From positions 74,704 through 138,703 of the forward strand of contig JAXMDK010000012.1 in the NCBI GenBank assembly GCA_046348855.1: 64,000 bases of DNA. Direction: 5' to 3'. The notes beneath the pieces were generated by a model that was not told the DNA's origin, searched no databases, and was given only the letters and a program-made list of their open reading frames with translations. This DNA comes from TMP-24 sp046348855 (GTDB taxonomy: Bacteria > Pseudomonadota > Alphaproteobacteria > Rhodobacterales > Rhodobacteraceae). A program made the translations under genes and the position numbers. Positions 16,806 to 24,390 of the stretch are shown one piece after another; positions within the stretch are counted from its first letter, which is position 1, and each line of letters opens with the position of its first letter.

Positions 16806-18191
16806 TCAGCGATAGCAGACGGATTTTGCGGCAGCGACGACATCGGCAGTCGTGACCAGCGCCAGTTTTTCCAGGTTGGCCGCGTAGGGCATCGGAACGT
16901 CCTTGCCCGCGCAATTGATGACTGGCGCGTCCAGATAGTCGAAGGCACGTTCCATGATCGTGGCCGACAGGTGGTTGCCGATCGAACCCACAGGGAAGCC
17001 TTCCTCGACCGTCACGCAGCGGTTGGTCTTCATCACCGACGCCAGGACCGTGTCATAGTCGATGGGCCGCAGCGTCCGCAGGTCGATCACCTCGGCGCTG
17101 ATCCCGTCCTTGGCAAGCTGGTCGGCGGCCTCGAGCGCATAGGTCATGCCGATCCCGAAGGACACGATGGTCACGTCAGTCCCGTCGCGCCAGATACGCG
17201 CCTTGCCGAACGGGATGGTGAAGTCCGGCAGGTCCGGCACCTCGAAGGACCGGCCATAGAGGATTTCGTTCTCCAGGAAGACCACCGGGTTCGGATCGCG
17301 GATCGCCTGTTTCAGCAGGCCTTTGGCGTCTGCCGCCGAATAGGGCATGACCACGCGTAAGCCGGGAATGGCCGCATACCAGGCCGCATAGTCCTGCGAA
17401 TGCTGGGCGGCGACCCGGGCCGCGGCGCCGTTCGCGCCCCGAAACACGATCGGGCAGGACTGCTGGCCGCCGGACATGTAGTTGGTCTTGGCGGCCGAGT
17501 TGATGATGTGGTCGATGGCCTGCATGGCGAAGTTGAAGGTCATGAACTCGACGATCGGGTTCAGGCCGCCCCAGGCCGCGCCGACCCCGATTCCGGTAAA
17601 ACCGATCTCGGTGATCGGCGTGTCGACTACCCGCCGGGGGCCGAATTCGTCCAGCAGCCCTTGCGAAATCTTGTAGGCACCCTGGTATTCGCCGACTTCC
17701 TCGCCCATCAGCAGGACGTTCGGGTTGGTGCGCATTTCCTCAGCCATCGCCTCGCGCAGGGCCTCGCGTACGGTCATCGATTTCATCGGCGTGCCTTCCG
17801 GCCAGTCGGCCGAGGCGCGGGACACGATGGCTACAGGCTGGGCCGGGGCGGCGGCTGCCGCAGCAGGGGCAGGGGCAGGGGCGGTGGCCGCAGGGGCGGG
17901 CGCGACGACCGGAGCTGCAGCCGCGGGCGTAGACACCGCAACGTTTTCGCCTTCCTCGACCAGCACCGCGATAGGGGTGTTGACCTTCACCCCCTGGCTG
18001 CCTTCTGCGACCAGGATCCTGCCCACGGTTCCCTCGTCGACCGCCTCGAACTCCATCGTCGCCTTGTCGGTTTCGATCTCGGCGATGATCTGGCCGGATT
18101 TGACCTTGTCGCCCTCCTTGACCAGCCACTTGGCCAAGGTGCCTTCTTCCATGGTCGGAGAAAGCGCGGGCATCAGGATTTCGGTTGCCAT
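16806..18191 (-). CDS. pdhB: Pyruvate dehydrogenase E1 beta with N-terminal lipoyl domain
   Basis: 461 residues, about 130 more than an ordinary E1 beta because a lipoyl domain (1-80, Lys43 in ETDKATM) and an Ala/Pro linker (about 85-135) precede the transketolase-like part. The latter starts near the conserved MTVREALREAMAEEM and has MGEEVGEYQGAYK and the C-terminal transketolase domain. E1 alpha and beta together decarboxylate pyruvate with thiamine diphosphate. Such lipoyl-bearing E1 beta subunits are known from several alphaproteobacteria. The first 31 residues are identical to E2, giving a direct DNA repeat of about 240 bases within the operon. The gene follows pdhA by 13 bases. Confidence 0.96.
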   Translation of the reverse strand: MATEILMPALSPTMEEGTLAKWLVKEGDKVKSGQIIAEIETDKATMEFEAVDEGTVGRILVAEGSQGVKVNTPIAVLVEEGENVAVSTPAAAAPVVAPAPAATAPAPAPAAAAAAPAQPVAIVSRASADWPEGTPMKSMTVREALREAMAEEMRTNPNVLLMGEEVGEYQGAYKISQGLLDEFGPRRVVDTPITEIGFTGIGVGAAWGGLNPIVEFMTFNFAMQAIDHIINSAAKTNYMSGGQQSCPIVFRGANGAAARVAAQHSQDYAAWYAAIPGLRVVMPYSAADAKGLLKQAIRDPNPVVFLENEILYGRSFEVPDLPDFTIPFGKARIWRDGTDVTIVSFGIGMTYALEAADQLAKDGISAEVIDLRTLRPIDYDTVLASVMKTNRCVTVEEGFPVGSIGNHLSATIMERAFDYLDAPVINCAGKDVPMPYAANLEKLALVTTADVVAAAKSVCYR

Positions 18192-18204
18192 ATCCTGCTT
18201 CTCC

Positions 18205-19194
18205 TTATGCGTAGATGTCGGTCCAGAGTTCGGCAAGCGCCGGCTCGGGGCTTTCCTTGGCGAATTCGGCGCTGTCGTTGACGATAGCCTTGATGTCGCG
18301 GTCGATGGCCTTCAGGTCGTCGTCGCTGGCCAGCCCGCCGCCGATCAGCAGCTCGCGCACATGTTCGATGGCGTCCTTTTCGTCCTTCATCTTCTGGACT
18401 TCCTCGCGGGTGCGGTACTTCGCGGGGTCCGACATCGAGTGACCCCGATAGCGATAGGTCATCATTTCAAGGATGTAGGGCCCGTTTCCGGCCCGACAGT
18501 GGGCGACCGCCTTCTGTCCGGCCGCCTTCACCGCCAGCACATCCATGCCGTCGACCTGTTCGCCGGGAATGCCATAGGCCAGCCCGCGGCCAAAGAGCGT
18601 CGTCGACTTGGTCGACCGCTGGACGCTTGTGCCCATCGCATACTGGTTGTTCTCGATCACGAAGATCACCGGAAGGCTCCAGAGTTCCGCCATGTTGTAG
18701 GTCTCGTAGACCTGGCCCTGGTTGGCCGCGCCATCGCCGAAATAGGCGAAGGTGACGTTGTCGTTGCCCTTGTACTTGTCGGCGAAGGCCAGCCCGGCGC
18801 CCAGCGGCACTTGGGCGCCGACGATCCCGTGGCCGCCGTAGAAATGGCGCTCCTTCGAGAACATGTGCATCGAGCCGCCCTTGCCCTTGGAATAGCCGCC
18901 CGAACGTCCGGTCAGTTCGGCCATGACGCCCTTGGCATCCATCCCGCAGGCCAGCATGTGGCCGTGATCGCGGTAGCTGGTGATGCGCTTGTCGCCGTCC
19001 TTGGTGCAGGCTTCCAAGCCCACCACCACGGCTTCCTGGCCAATGTACAGGTGGCAGAAGCCACCGATCAGGCCCATGCCATACAGCTGCCCGGCCTTTT
19101 CCTCGAATCGGCGGATCAGCAGCATTTCGCGGTAGAATGCCAGCAATTCTTCCTTGGAAACGTTTGACTTTTCAGAGACTTTTCGCGCTGCCAT
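18205..19194 (-). CDS. pdhA: Pyruvate dehydrogenase E1 alpha
   Basis: 329 residues; thiamine diphosphate-dependent E1 alpha. The TPP-binding stretch GDGAANQGQVYETYNMAELW with its downstream ENNQYAMGTS is visible, and the phosphorylation-loop equivalent YRYRGHSMSDPAKYRTREEV. First gene of the minus-strand operon pdhA-pdhB-pdhC. A GGGAGG ribosome site lies about 8 bases before the ATG. A 20-base near-perfect palindrome 26 bases upstream of the start codon is a candidate operator, so the operon may be controlled by a dedicated repressor or activator responding to carbon state; the regulator is not encoded next to it. Confidence 0.96.
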   Translation of the reverse strand: MAARKVSEKSNVSKEELLAFYREMLLIRRFEEKAGQLYGMGLIGGFCHLYIGQEAVVVGLEACTKDGDKRITSYRDHGHMLACGMDAKGVMAELTGRSGGYSKGKGGSMHMFSKERHFYGGHGIVGAQVPLGAGLAFADKYKGNDNVTFAYFGDGAANQGQVYETYNMAELWSLPVIFVIENNQYAMGTSVQRSTKSTTLFGRGLAYGIPGEQVDGMDVLAVKAAGQKAVAHCRAGNGPYILEMMTYRYRGHSMSDPAKYRTREEVQKMKDEKDAIEHVRELLIGGGLASDDDLKAIDRDIKAIVNDSAEFAKESPEPALAELWTDIYA

Positions 19195-19220
19195 GCCGGC
19201 GACCTCCCAGTCACGCTAAT

Positions 19221-19240
19221 ATAGTTCAACGTTAAACTAT
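19221..19240. promoter_or_regulatory. Candidate operator of pdhABC
   Basis: A 20-base palindrome ATAGTTCAACGTTAAACTAT that matches its own reverse complement at 18 of 20 positions, centred on AACGTT. It lies between the pdhA start (19194) and the ftsB-like gene, where it would overlap the pdh promoter. A central ACGT within spaced AA/TT is compatible with LacI- or MarR-type operators; which family binds cannot be told from the site. Confidence 0.55.
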
Positions 19241-19312
19241 CTATAGCGCAATTGGCGGTCCGTGGCGACAGAAAATTTGCCGTGCGCGAAAGGGCGCGGT
19301 GCGGCCGCCGGG

Positions 19313-19615
19313 TCAGCGGATGACGATTTCGTCCGACCGCACGTAACCCAGGACGTTGCGCACCCGCTCGTCCAGCAAATCAAGGTCGAGATACTCGTCC
19401 GACAGGCGCCGCGTCAGGTTTTCCATGCGCGCCACCTCGGCCTTCAGCCGGTCGCGCTCGGCAGTCAGGGCCTGCTTCTCGGCGGTGATCTCGGCGCGCT
19501 TGACGACGCCGAAATCACCCTGCACGGCGGCAAAGGTAAAATAGCCGCCGACCGCCAGCATGGCGGCCCCGACGAAGGCCGCCCCGACTGCCGGTTTCAG
19601 ACTGGAAAGACGCAT
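19313..19615 (-). CDS. Septum formation initiator family protein (FtsB/DivIC-like)
   Basis: 100 residues: short cytoplasmic N terminus, one transmembrane helix (about 9-30, VGAAFVGAAMLAVGGYFTFAAV), then a coiled coil (about 40-75, ITAEKQALTAERDRLKAEVARM) and a C-terminal LDLLDERVRNVLGYVRSDEIVI. This is the FtsB/DivIC layout, a small division protein acting with FtsL and FtsQ at the septum. It is placed between fba and the pdh operon, a common alphaproteobacterial arrangement. ATG 19615 was chosen over an upstream ATG at 19675 because the extension is poorly conserved in character and lies in the hairpin-rich leader. Confidence 0.85.
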   Translation of the reverse strand: MRLSSLKPAVGAAFVGAAMLAVGGYFTFAAVQGDFGVVKRAEITAEKQALTAERDRLKAEVARMENLTRRLSDEYLDLDLLDERVRNVLGYVRSDEIVIR

Positions 19616-19679
19616 GCTGGTCCCGTCACTGCTCTGGTCCGCCTCTGGCGGGCGGATTTTCAGGGATATTGGCACATGC

Positions 19680-19707
19680 GAACCGCAAAGGGAATCCTTT
19701 GCGGTTC
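19680..19707. terminator. Hairpin downstream of fba
   Basis: Perfect 12-base inverted repeat, GAACCGCAAAGG (19680-19691) and CCTTTGCGGTTC (19696-19707), with the tetraloop GAAT. It starts about 20 bases past the fba stop codon on the minus strand. No T-run follows on the minus strand, so it may be a Rho-assisted terminator or an mRNA 3' end stabiliser. Confidence 0.6.
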
Positions 19708-19728
19708 ATAAATTTGCAATGAATCGGC

Positions 19729-20619
19729 TCAGGCGACCGAGGCGTCGCAGATGCTCTGGATCGCCTTGTCCAGGACCCGGTTGAAGGTCGCGTCGTCCTG
19801 CTGGGCGGTCAGTCCCTCGGTCAGCGCGCGCGAAAAGCTGGCGATCATGCCCTTGTTGCGCGCGAGAATCCGGTTGGCATCGTCGCGCGAATAGCCGCCC
19901 GACAGGGCGACGACCCGCATGACGCGCGGGTGATCGATCAGCGGCTTGTAGTGATTGTCGACGGTCGGCAGGGTCAGTTTCAGCATGACCTGCCGGTCGG
20001 CGGGCAGGGCGTCGAGATGCTTGAGGATCTCGGCGCGCAGGATCTCCTCGGCCTCTTTCTTGTCGGGGATCGAGATGGTGACCTCCGGCTCGATGATCGG
20101 CATCAGGCCGCTGTCCAGCACCTGCATTCCCAGCTCGAACTGCTGGGCGACGACTGCGGCAATGCCCTTGGCCGAGGCCGCGTCGATGACCGAGCGTTCC
20201 TTGGTGCCGAAGATGCCCTTGTCGACCGCCCGCTTCAGCAGAGCGTCCAGCCCCTTGATCGGCTTCATCAGCTTGACCCCGTCGGCGGCGTCCTGAAGCC
20301 CCTGGTCGATCTTCAGGAACGGCACGACGCCCTTCTTCTTCCACAGGTAGTCGGCAGCCGGCTGGCCGGCGATGTCGGCGTCCATCGTCCGCTCGAACAG
20401 GATCGCGCCGATCACCCGGTCGCCGTTGAACGCGGGCGAGGTGGCGATGCGCGACCGCATCTCATGGATCAGCGCATACATCTGCGCGTCGCCCGAATAG
20501 CTGTCCTCGGCAATGCCGTAGAGCTTCAGCGCCTTGGGCGTCGAACCGCCGCTCTGGTCCAGTGCCGCGATGAAGCCCTTGCCCGAACGCATCTGTTCCG
20601 CTTGCTTTTGCCGTGACAT
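19729..20619 (-). CDS. Class I fructose-bisphosphate aldolase
   Basis: 296 residues. It cleaves fructose 1,6-bisphosphate to dihydroxyacetone phosphate and glyceraldehyde 3-phosphate through a Schiff-base lysine, expected in VMLKLTLPTVDNHY. The N terminus MRSGKGFIAALDQSGGSTPKAL, ILFERTMDADIAG, and the C-terminal phosphate-binding ALSGGYSRDDANRILARN mark it as the metal-independent class I enzyme found in Rhodobacteraceae. The second ATG (20619) was chosen as start because GGAG lies 6 bases upstream. It is the third gene of a minus-strand run pgk, SDR, fba, with gaps near 100 bases. Confidence 0.92.
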   Translation of the reverse strand: MSRQKQAEQMRSGKGFIAALDQSGGSTPKALKLYGIAEDSYSGDAQMYALIHEMRSRIATSPAFNGDRVIGAILFERTMDADIAGQPAADYLWKKKGVVPFLKIDQGLQDAADGVKLMKPIKGLDALLKRAVDKGIFGTKERSVIDAASAKGIAAVVAQQFELGMQVLDSGLMPIIEPEVTISIPDKKEAEEILRAEILKHLDALPADRQVMLKLTLPTVDNHYKPLIDHPRVMRVVALSGGYSRDDANRILARNKGMIASFSRALTEGLTAQQDDATFNRVLDKAIQSICDASVA

Positions 20620-20736
20620 GCCTTGCTCCACCACGAAAATCCGGTTGCCGGGCCGAATGATGGCCCTTTGCGCGGGTTTTAGGCAAGCCTTCCGCAGGTT
20701 GCAAACGTGGTGGCGCTAACGCCCCGCAACTGCACA

Positions 20737-21477
20737 CTATTTCAGAAACAAAGCCGTGATCCGCGGCATCAGGAACCGCGGTGCTGCCTTCGAGGCCAGT
20801 GCAAACAGCCGATTCCCGATCCCGGTGACGCGAATCCTGCGCCCCGCCAGCATCGCCTGCCAGCCGGACCGGGCGATCCTGCCGGCTGCCGTGGCGGCGC
20901 CGGTCGCCGTCGCGCCGGGGCAGAAGGCGGTAACGGTCACGCTGGTGCCGCGCAGGTCCTCGGCCACCGCCTCGGACAGCGACAGCACATAGGCCTGGGT
21001 CGCGTGATGGACGGCCTTGCCGGGGCCGGGGGCATGGCCCGCAACCGAACAGAGGTTCAGGATGCGCCCGCCGCCTGCCGCCAGCATGTGGGCGACGGCG
21101 CGCTTCATCAGGATGGTCAGGGCCAGCACGTTCACCCGCACCGAGCGGTCCTCGTGGGCGAAGTCGCTGTCCTGGAACCGCCCCTCGCTGGGCAGATCGG
21201 CGGTGTTGACCAGCACGTCGATGCGGCGGCGGGTCGCGGCGCGGCGCCACAGAAGTTCGACCGCCTCGGGGTCCGACAGGTCGGTGGCGATGATCTCGAC
21301 GGCGATCTTGTGGCGGGCGCGGAGGTCTTCGGCCAGCTTTTCCATCTTCTGCGCCTGACGCACCGCAAGGATCAGGTCGCGCCCCTCGGCAGCGGCCAGG
21401 ATCGCGAACTCGCGCCCCAGCCCCTCCGACGCGCCGGTGATGAGCGTCCAGCCTTTCAGGCCGCCCTGCGATGCCAT
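20737..21477 (-). CDS. SDR-family protein lacking the catalytic Tyr and Lys
   Basis: 246 residues with the short-chain dehydrogenase fold: cofactor motif TGASEGLGREF (14-24), a DLSDPEAVELLW segment, RVNVLAL (Asn116) and Ser144 in LNLCSVAGHAPGPG. The active-site YxxxK, expected 13 residues after the Ser, reads HxxxQ here (His157, Gln161, in AVHHATQAYVLSLSEA), and the usual NNAG is VNTADL. The rest of the fold, including PGATATG, is kept. It most resembles the DltE/YqjQ-like dehydrogenases in which the sequence is normally YYATKAYVLS. It is therefore probably a binding protein or a changed enzyme. It sits between pgk and fba on the same strand. The start is the ATG opening MASQGGLKGW. Confidence 0.85.
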   Translation of the reverse strand: MASQGGLKGWTLITGASEGLGREFAILAAAEGRDLILAVRQAQKMEKLAEDLRARHKIAVEIIATDLSDPEAVELLWRRAATRRRIDVLVNTADLPSEGRFQDSDFAHEDRSVRVNVLALTILMKRAVAHMLAAGGGRILNLCSVAGHAPGPGKAVHHATQAYVLSLSEAVAEDLRGTSVTVTAFCPGATATGAATAAGRIARSGWQAMLAGRRIRVTGIGNRLFALASKAAPRFLMPRITALFLK

Positions 21478-21572
21478 TCGTCCTGTCTCCGTTGTCGGCC
21501 TGCTCGTGCCCATGCGGCCGCCACGGTTTGCCCGTGCGCGACTCTGGGGGTCCGCCGCTTGATGGCAGGTAT

Positions 21573-22763
21573 TTACGCCATCAATGCGGCAACGCCGGGC
21601 AATTCCTTGCCCTCCATCCATTCCAGGAAGGCGCCGCCCGCCGTCGAGATGAAGGTGAAGTCGTCCGCGACCCCGGCCTTGTTCAGCGCCGCCACCGTGT
21701 CGCCGCCGCCGGCGACCGAAATCAGCTTGCCCGCGCGGGTCAGCGCCGCCGCCGCCCGCGCCGCGGCGTTGGTTGCCTGATCGAACGGCGCGATCTCGAA
21801 CGCGCCCAGCGGCCCGTTCCAGATCAGTGTGCGGCATTCGGCAAACAGCGCGGCGATGGCCGCAACGGTGCGTGGCCCGGCATCCAGGATCATCGCGTCC
21901 GCCGGGCAGGCGTCCGCTGCCACCGTCTCGTTGGCGGCTCCGGCCGCGAACTCGCGCGCCACCACCACGTCGGCGGGCAGGTGAATCCGGCAACCCTTTT
22001 CGTCGGCCCTCACCAGGATTGCGCGCGCCGTCTCGGCCATGTCGCGCTCGGCCAGCGACTTGCCGACCTCGATCCCCTTGGCGACCAGGAAGGTGTTGGC
22101 CATGCCGCCGCCGATCACCAGATGGTCGACCTTGGCGACCAGATTACCCAGCAGGTCCAGCTTGGTCGAGACCTTGGCGCCGCCAACCACGGCAGCCAGC
22201 GGCCGCTGCGGGTCGCCAAGGGCGGCGTTCAGCGCCTTCAGCTCGGCCTCCATCAGCCGGCCGGCGCAGGACGGCATCAGCCGCGCGATCCCCTCGGTCG
22301 AGGCATGCGCTCGATGCGCCGCCGAAAAGGCGTCATTGACGTAGACCTGGCCCAGCGCCGCCATCGCCGCCGCCAGGGCCGGGTCGTTCTTTTCCTCGCC
22401 TTCATGGAACCGGGTGTTTTCCAGAAGCAGCACCTCGCCGTCCTTCTGCGCCGCCACCGCCTTCTTGGCGGCGGGGCCGACACAATCCTCGGCAAAGGCG
22501 ACCTTGCGGCCCAGCGCGTGCTCGAGAGCGGGCAGCGTCACCTTCAGGCTCATCTCGGGGACGACCTTACCCTTCGGACGGCCGAAGTGGGCCAGCAGCA
22601 CGACCTTGCCGCCCTTGGCCAGGATGTCCTTCACCGTCGGCGCGATCTTGTCGATCCGCGTCGTGTCCGTGACCCGGCCGGCCTCGACCGGGACGTTGAT
22701 GTCGACCCTGACCAGCGCAACTTTCCCGGCGAAATCCATCTCGTCGAGGGTTTTCCAGCCCAT
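21573..22763 (-). CDS. pgk: Phosphoglycerate kinase
   Basis: 396 residues, transferring phosphate between 1,3-bisphosphoglycerate and ADP in glycolysis and gluconeogenesis. Family markers: KVALVRVDINVP near the start with substrate Asp/Asn, LLAHFGRPKGK, LLENTRFHEGEEKNDP, GGAKVSTKLDLL, and the nucleotide-binding WNGPLGAFEIAPFD and VAGGGDTVAALNKAG near the end. ATG 22763 is the family start (MGWKTLDEMDF); the open frame upstream to 22811 is a leader. It lies divergent from the first cyclophilin gene, with about 150 bases between the two start codons to hold both promoters. Confidence 0.96.
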   Translation of the reverse strand: MGWKTLDEMDFAGKVALVRVDINVPVEAGRVTDTTRIDKIAPTVKDILAKGGKVVLLAHFGRPKGKVVPEMSLKVTLPALEHALGRKVAFAEDCVGPAAKKAVAAQKDGEVLLLENTRFHEGEEKNDPALAAAMAALGQVYVNDAFSAAHRAHASTEGIARLMPSCAGRLMEAELKALNAALGDPQRPLAAVVGGAKVSTKLDLLGNLVAKVDHLVIGGGMANTFLVAKGIEVGKSLAERDMAETARAILVRADEKGCRIHLPADVVVAREFAAGAANETVAADACPADAMILDAGPRTVAAIAALFAECRTLIWNGPLGAFEIAPFDQATNAAARAAAALTRAGKLISVAGGGDTVAALNKAGVADDFTFISTAGGAFLEWMEGKELPGVAALMA

Positions 22764-22917
22764 CTTGAACTCCCTGTCGGTCCACGGGCGCAGCCGCGCC
22801 TTTCCGCCCATTCACCCGATCCGGCGGCGAAGGTCAACCGACCCCGGCGCTTTGCCCTTTTCTTGGGCGGCATCCCGGCATAGGGTCCGGGCCGCAAATT
22901 CATTGAAGGAGGCGACC

Positions 22918-23427
22918 TTGGCTGACATCAAGGACCCGGAAAACACCATCATCATCACGCTCAAGGACGGCCCCGTCGTCATCGAGCTGCTGAAGGACGT
23001 GGCGCCCAAGCATGCCGAGCGCATGAAGGCGCTGGCGCGGGCCGGCAAATATGACAACGTGGCCTTCCACCGGGTCATCGACGGGTTCATGGCCCAGACC
23101 GGCGACGTCGAACATGCCAACATGGAAGCGCCGCACTACAACCCCCGCCGGTCGGGGACCGGCGGCTCCGACCTGCCCGACCTGCCGGCGGAGTTCTCGA
23201 AACTCCCGCACGACCGCGGCACCCTGGGCGCCGCCCGGTCGCAGAACCCGAATTCGGCCAACAGCCAGTTCTTCATCAACTTCAAGGACAACCATTTCCT
23301 CAACGGCCAGTATACCGTCTATGGCCGGGTGATCTCGGGGATGGAGCACGTGGACAAGATCGCGCGCGGCGAGCCGCCGGCAAGCCCCGACCGGATGATC
23401 TCGGTCAAGGTCGCGGCCGATGTCTGA
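22918..23427 (+). CDS. Peptidyl-prolyl cis-trans isomerase, cyclophilin type (cytoplasmic)
   Basis: 169 residues with no signal peptide. Family signatures are NVAFHRVIDGFMAQTGDVE, which holds the catalytic Arg, SQFFINFKDNHFLNGQYTVYGRVISGM and a C-terminal VKVAADV. It speeds proline isomerisation during folding. The start is a TTG at 22918, supported by GAAGGAGG 5 bases before it; no ATG fits the family start. It overlaps the following membrane-anchored cyclophilin gene by 8 bases, so the two are translated from one message and give a cytoplasmic and an exported version of one activity. Confidence 0.92.
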   Translation: MADIKDPENTIIITLKDGPVVIELLKDVAPKHAERMKALARAGKYDNVAFHRVIDGFMAQTGDVEHANMEAPHYNPRRSGTGGSDLPDLPAEFSKLPHDRGTLGAARSQNPNSANSQFFINFKDNHFLNGQYTVYGRVISGMEHVDKIARGEPPASPDRMISVKVAADV

Positions 23428-24034
23428 GAACCGGATCTTCGTGACCGGCGCGGCGGCGGCGGGGGTGGCGATCCTCGCGGCCGTCTTCCTCTATGGCCAG
23501 TCGGTCAACCGGGCGCTCGCCGCCGACGACGGGCCGGGGCCCAACCTGGTGATCGACATCGACGGCCAGGCCAAAGGCCAGGTGGTCATCGACCTGCTGC
23601 CCGACGTCGCCCCCAAGCATGTCGCGCAGATCGTGTCGCTGGCCAAGTCCGGCGCCTACAACAACGTGGTCTTCCACCGGGTGATCGACGGGTTCATGGC
23701 CCAGACTGGCGACGTGAAGTACGGCAAGGCCGGGGGCGACCTGTCGCAGGCCGGCATGGGCGGTTCCGATCTGCCGAACATCCCCGCTGAATTCTCGGAC
23801 CTGTCGTTCCAGCGCGGGGTCGTCGGCATGGCACGTTCGTCCGATCCCAACAGCGCCAATTCGCAGTTCTTCATCATGTTCGCGCCCGGCGAGTCGCTGA
23901 ACGGCCAGTATACGGTGGTCGGTCACGTGGTTTCCGGGATGGATGTCGTCGACAAGATCAAGAAGGGCGACCCCGACCTGAACGGCGTCGTCACCGACCC
24001 CGACCGCATGGTGTCGGTCACCGTCGCGCCCTGA
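23420..24034 (+). CDS. Peptidyl-prolyl cis-trans isomerase, cyclophilin type (exported)
   Basis: 204 residues. The N terminus has a hydrophobic signal or anchor (VTGAAAAGVAILAAVFLYG, about 7-26) followed by a cyclophilin domain with NNVVFHRVIDGFMAQTGDV and SQFFIMFAPGESLNGQYTV. The signal followed by Ala-rich sequence (NRALAADDG) suggests secretion to the periplasm, with or without cleavage. ATG 23420 overlaps the previous gene by 8 bases. The two domains are similar enough to indicate a tandem duplication followed by addition of a signal sequence. The gene-free hairpin region follows. Confidence 0.93.
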   Translation: MSENRIFVTGAAAAGVAILAAVFLYGQSVNRALAADDGPGPNLVIDIDGQAKGQVVIDLLPDVAPKHVAQIVSLAKSGAYNNVVFHRVIDGFMAQTGDVKYGKAGGDLSQAGMGGSDLPNIPAEFSDLSFQRGVVGMARSSDPNSANSQFFIMFAPGESLNGQYTVVGHVVSGMDVVDKIKKGDPDLNGVVTDPDRMVSVTVAP

Positions 24035-24078
24035 GCCAAGGCGCAGTCGTATCGGTCGGAATCCGCAGCAGCGAATGA

Positions 24079-24303
24079 GCGCGAGGCCGTTGCCTCGCGC
24101 GGCTGGCGGTCGGTTTCAACCTGCTTGGGCCGTGCGCCAAGCGCACGGCCAGCCCCGCCCCCGGGCGGCGGGGCTTCGCCCCCACCGGGGCGGGCGCTGT
24201 CCGTGCACAAACCGCCGGCATTGCGGCAAACCCCTTGGCCTGCGCTTGCGCTCCGGCCAACGGACCGGGTGACGCGCCACCGGCGCGTCCCCTGATCGGT
24301 CCG
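24079..24303. repeat. Gene-free region filled with hairpins
   Basis: The 356 bases between the cyclophilin and tyrS stop codons hold no gene. They contain successive inverted repeats: GCGCGAGGC/GCCTCGCGC (24079-24100), GGCCGTGCGC/GCGCACGGCC (24128-24150), AGCCCCGCC/GGCGGGGCT (24151-24175), TTGGCC/GGCCAA (about 24234-24260), GACGCGCC/GGCGCGTC (24271-24289) enclosed by CGGACCG/CGGTCCG (24261-24303). The first is shared with a copy at 51553. It probably ends both convergent transcripts and may be a REP-like element. Confidence 0.7.
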
Positions 24304-24390
24304 GGTAGTGCGAAGACCGACCCGTGATAGTTCGAAATGATAAGATGCAGCTTGGGCGGCCGCGCGCCCGTCGTCCGCGGCCGCTCCCTT

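Noticed and set aside
19650..19672. A further GGGATATT near 19654 as a fifth copy of the element
   Set aside because: The base run continues as GGCACATGCG, not the CAGgGA flank, and the nearby hairpin lies on the wrong side; probably the leader of the ftsB-like gene.
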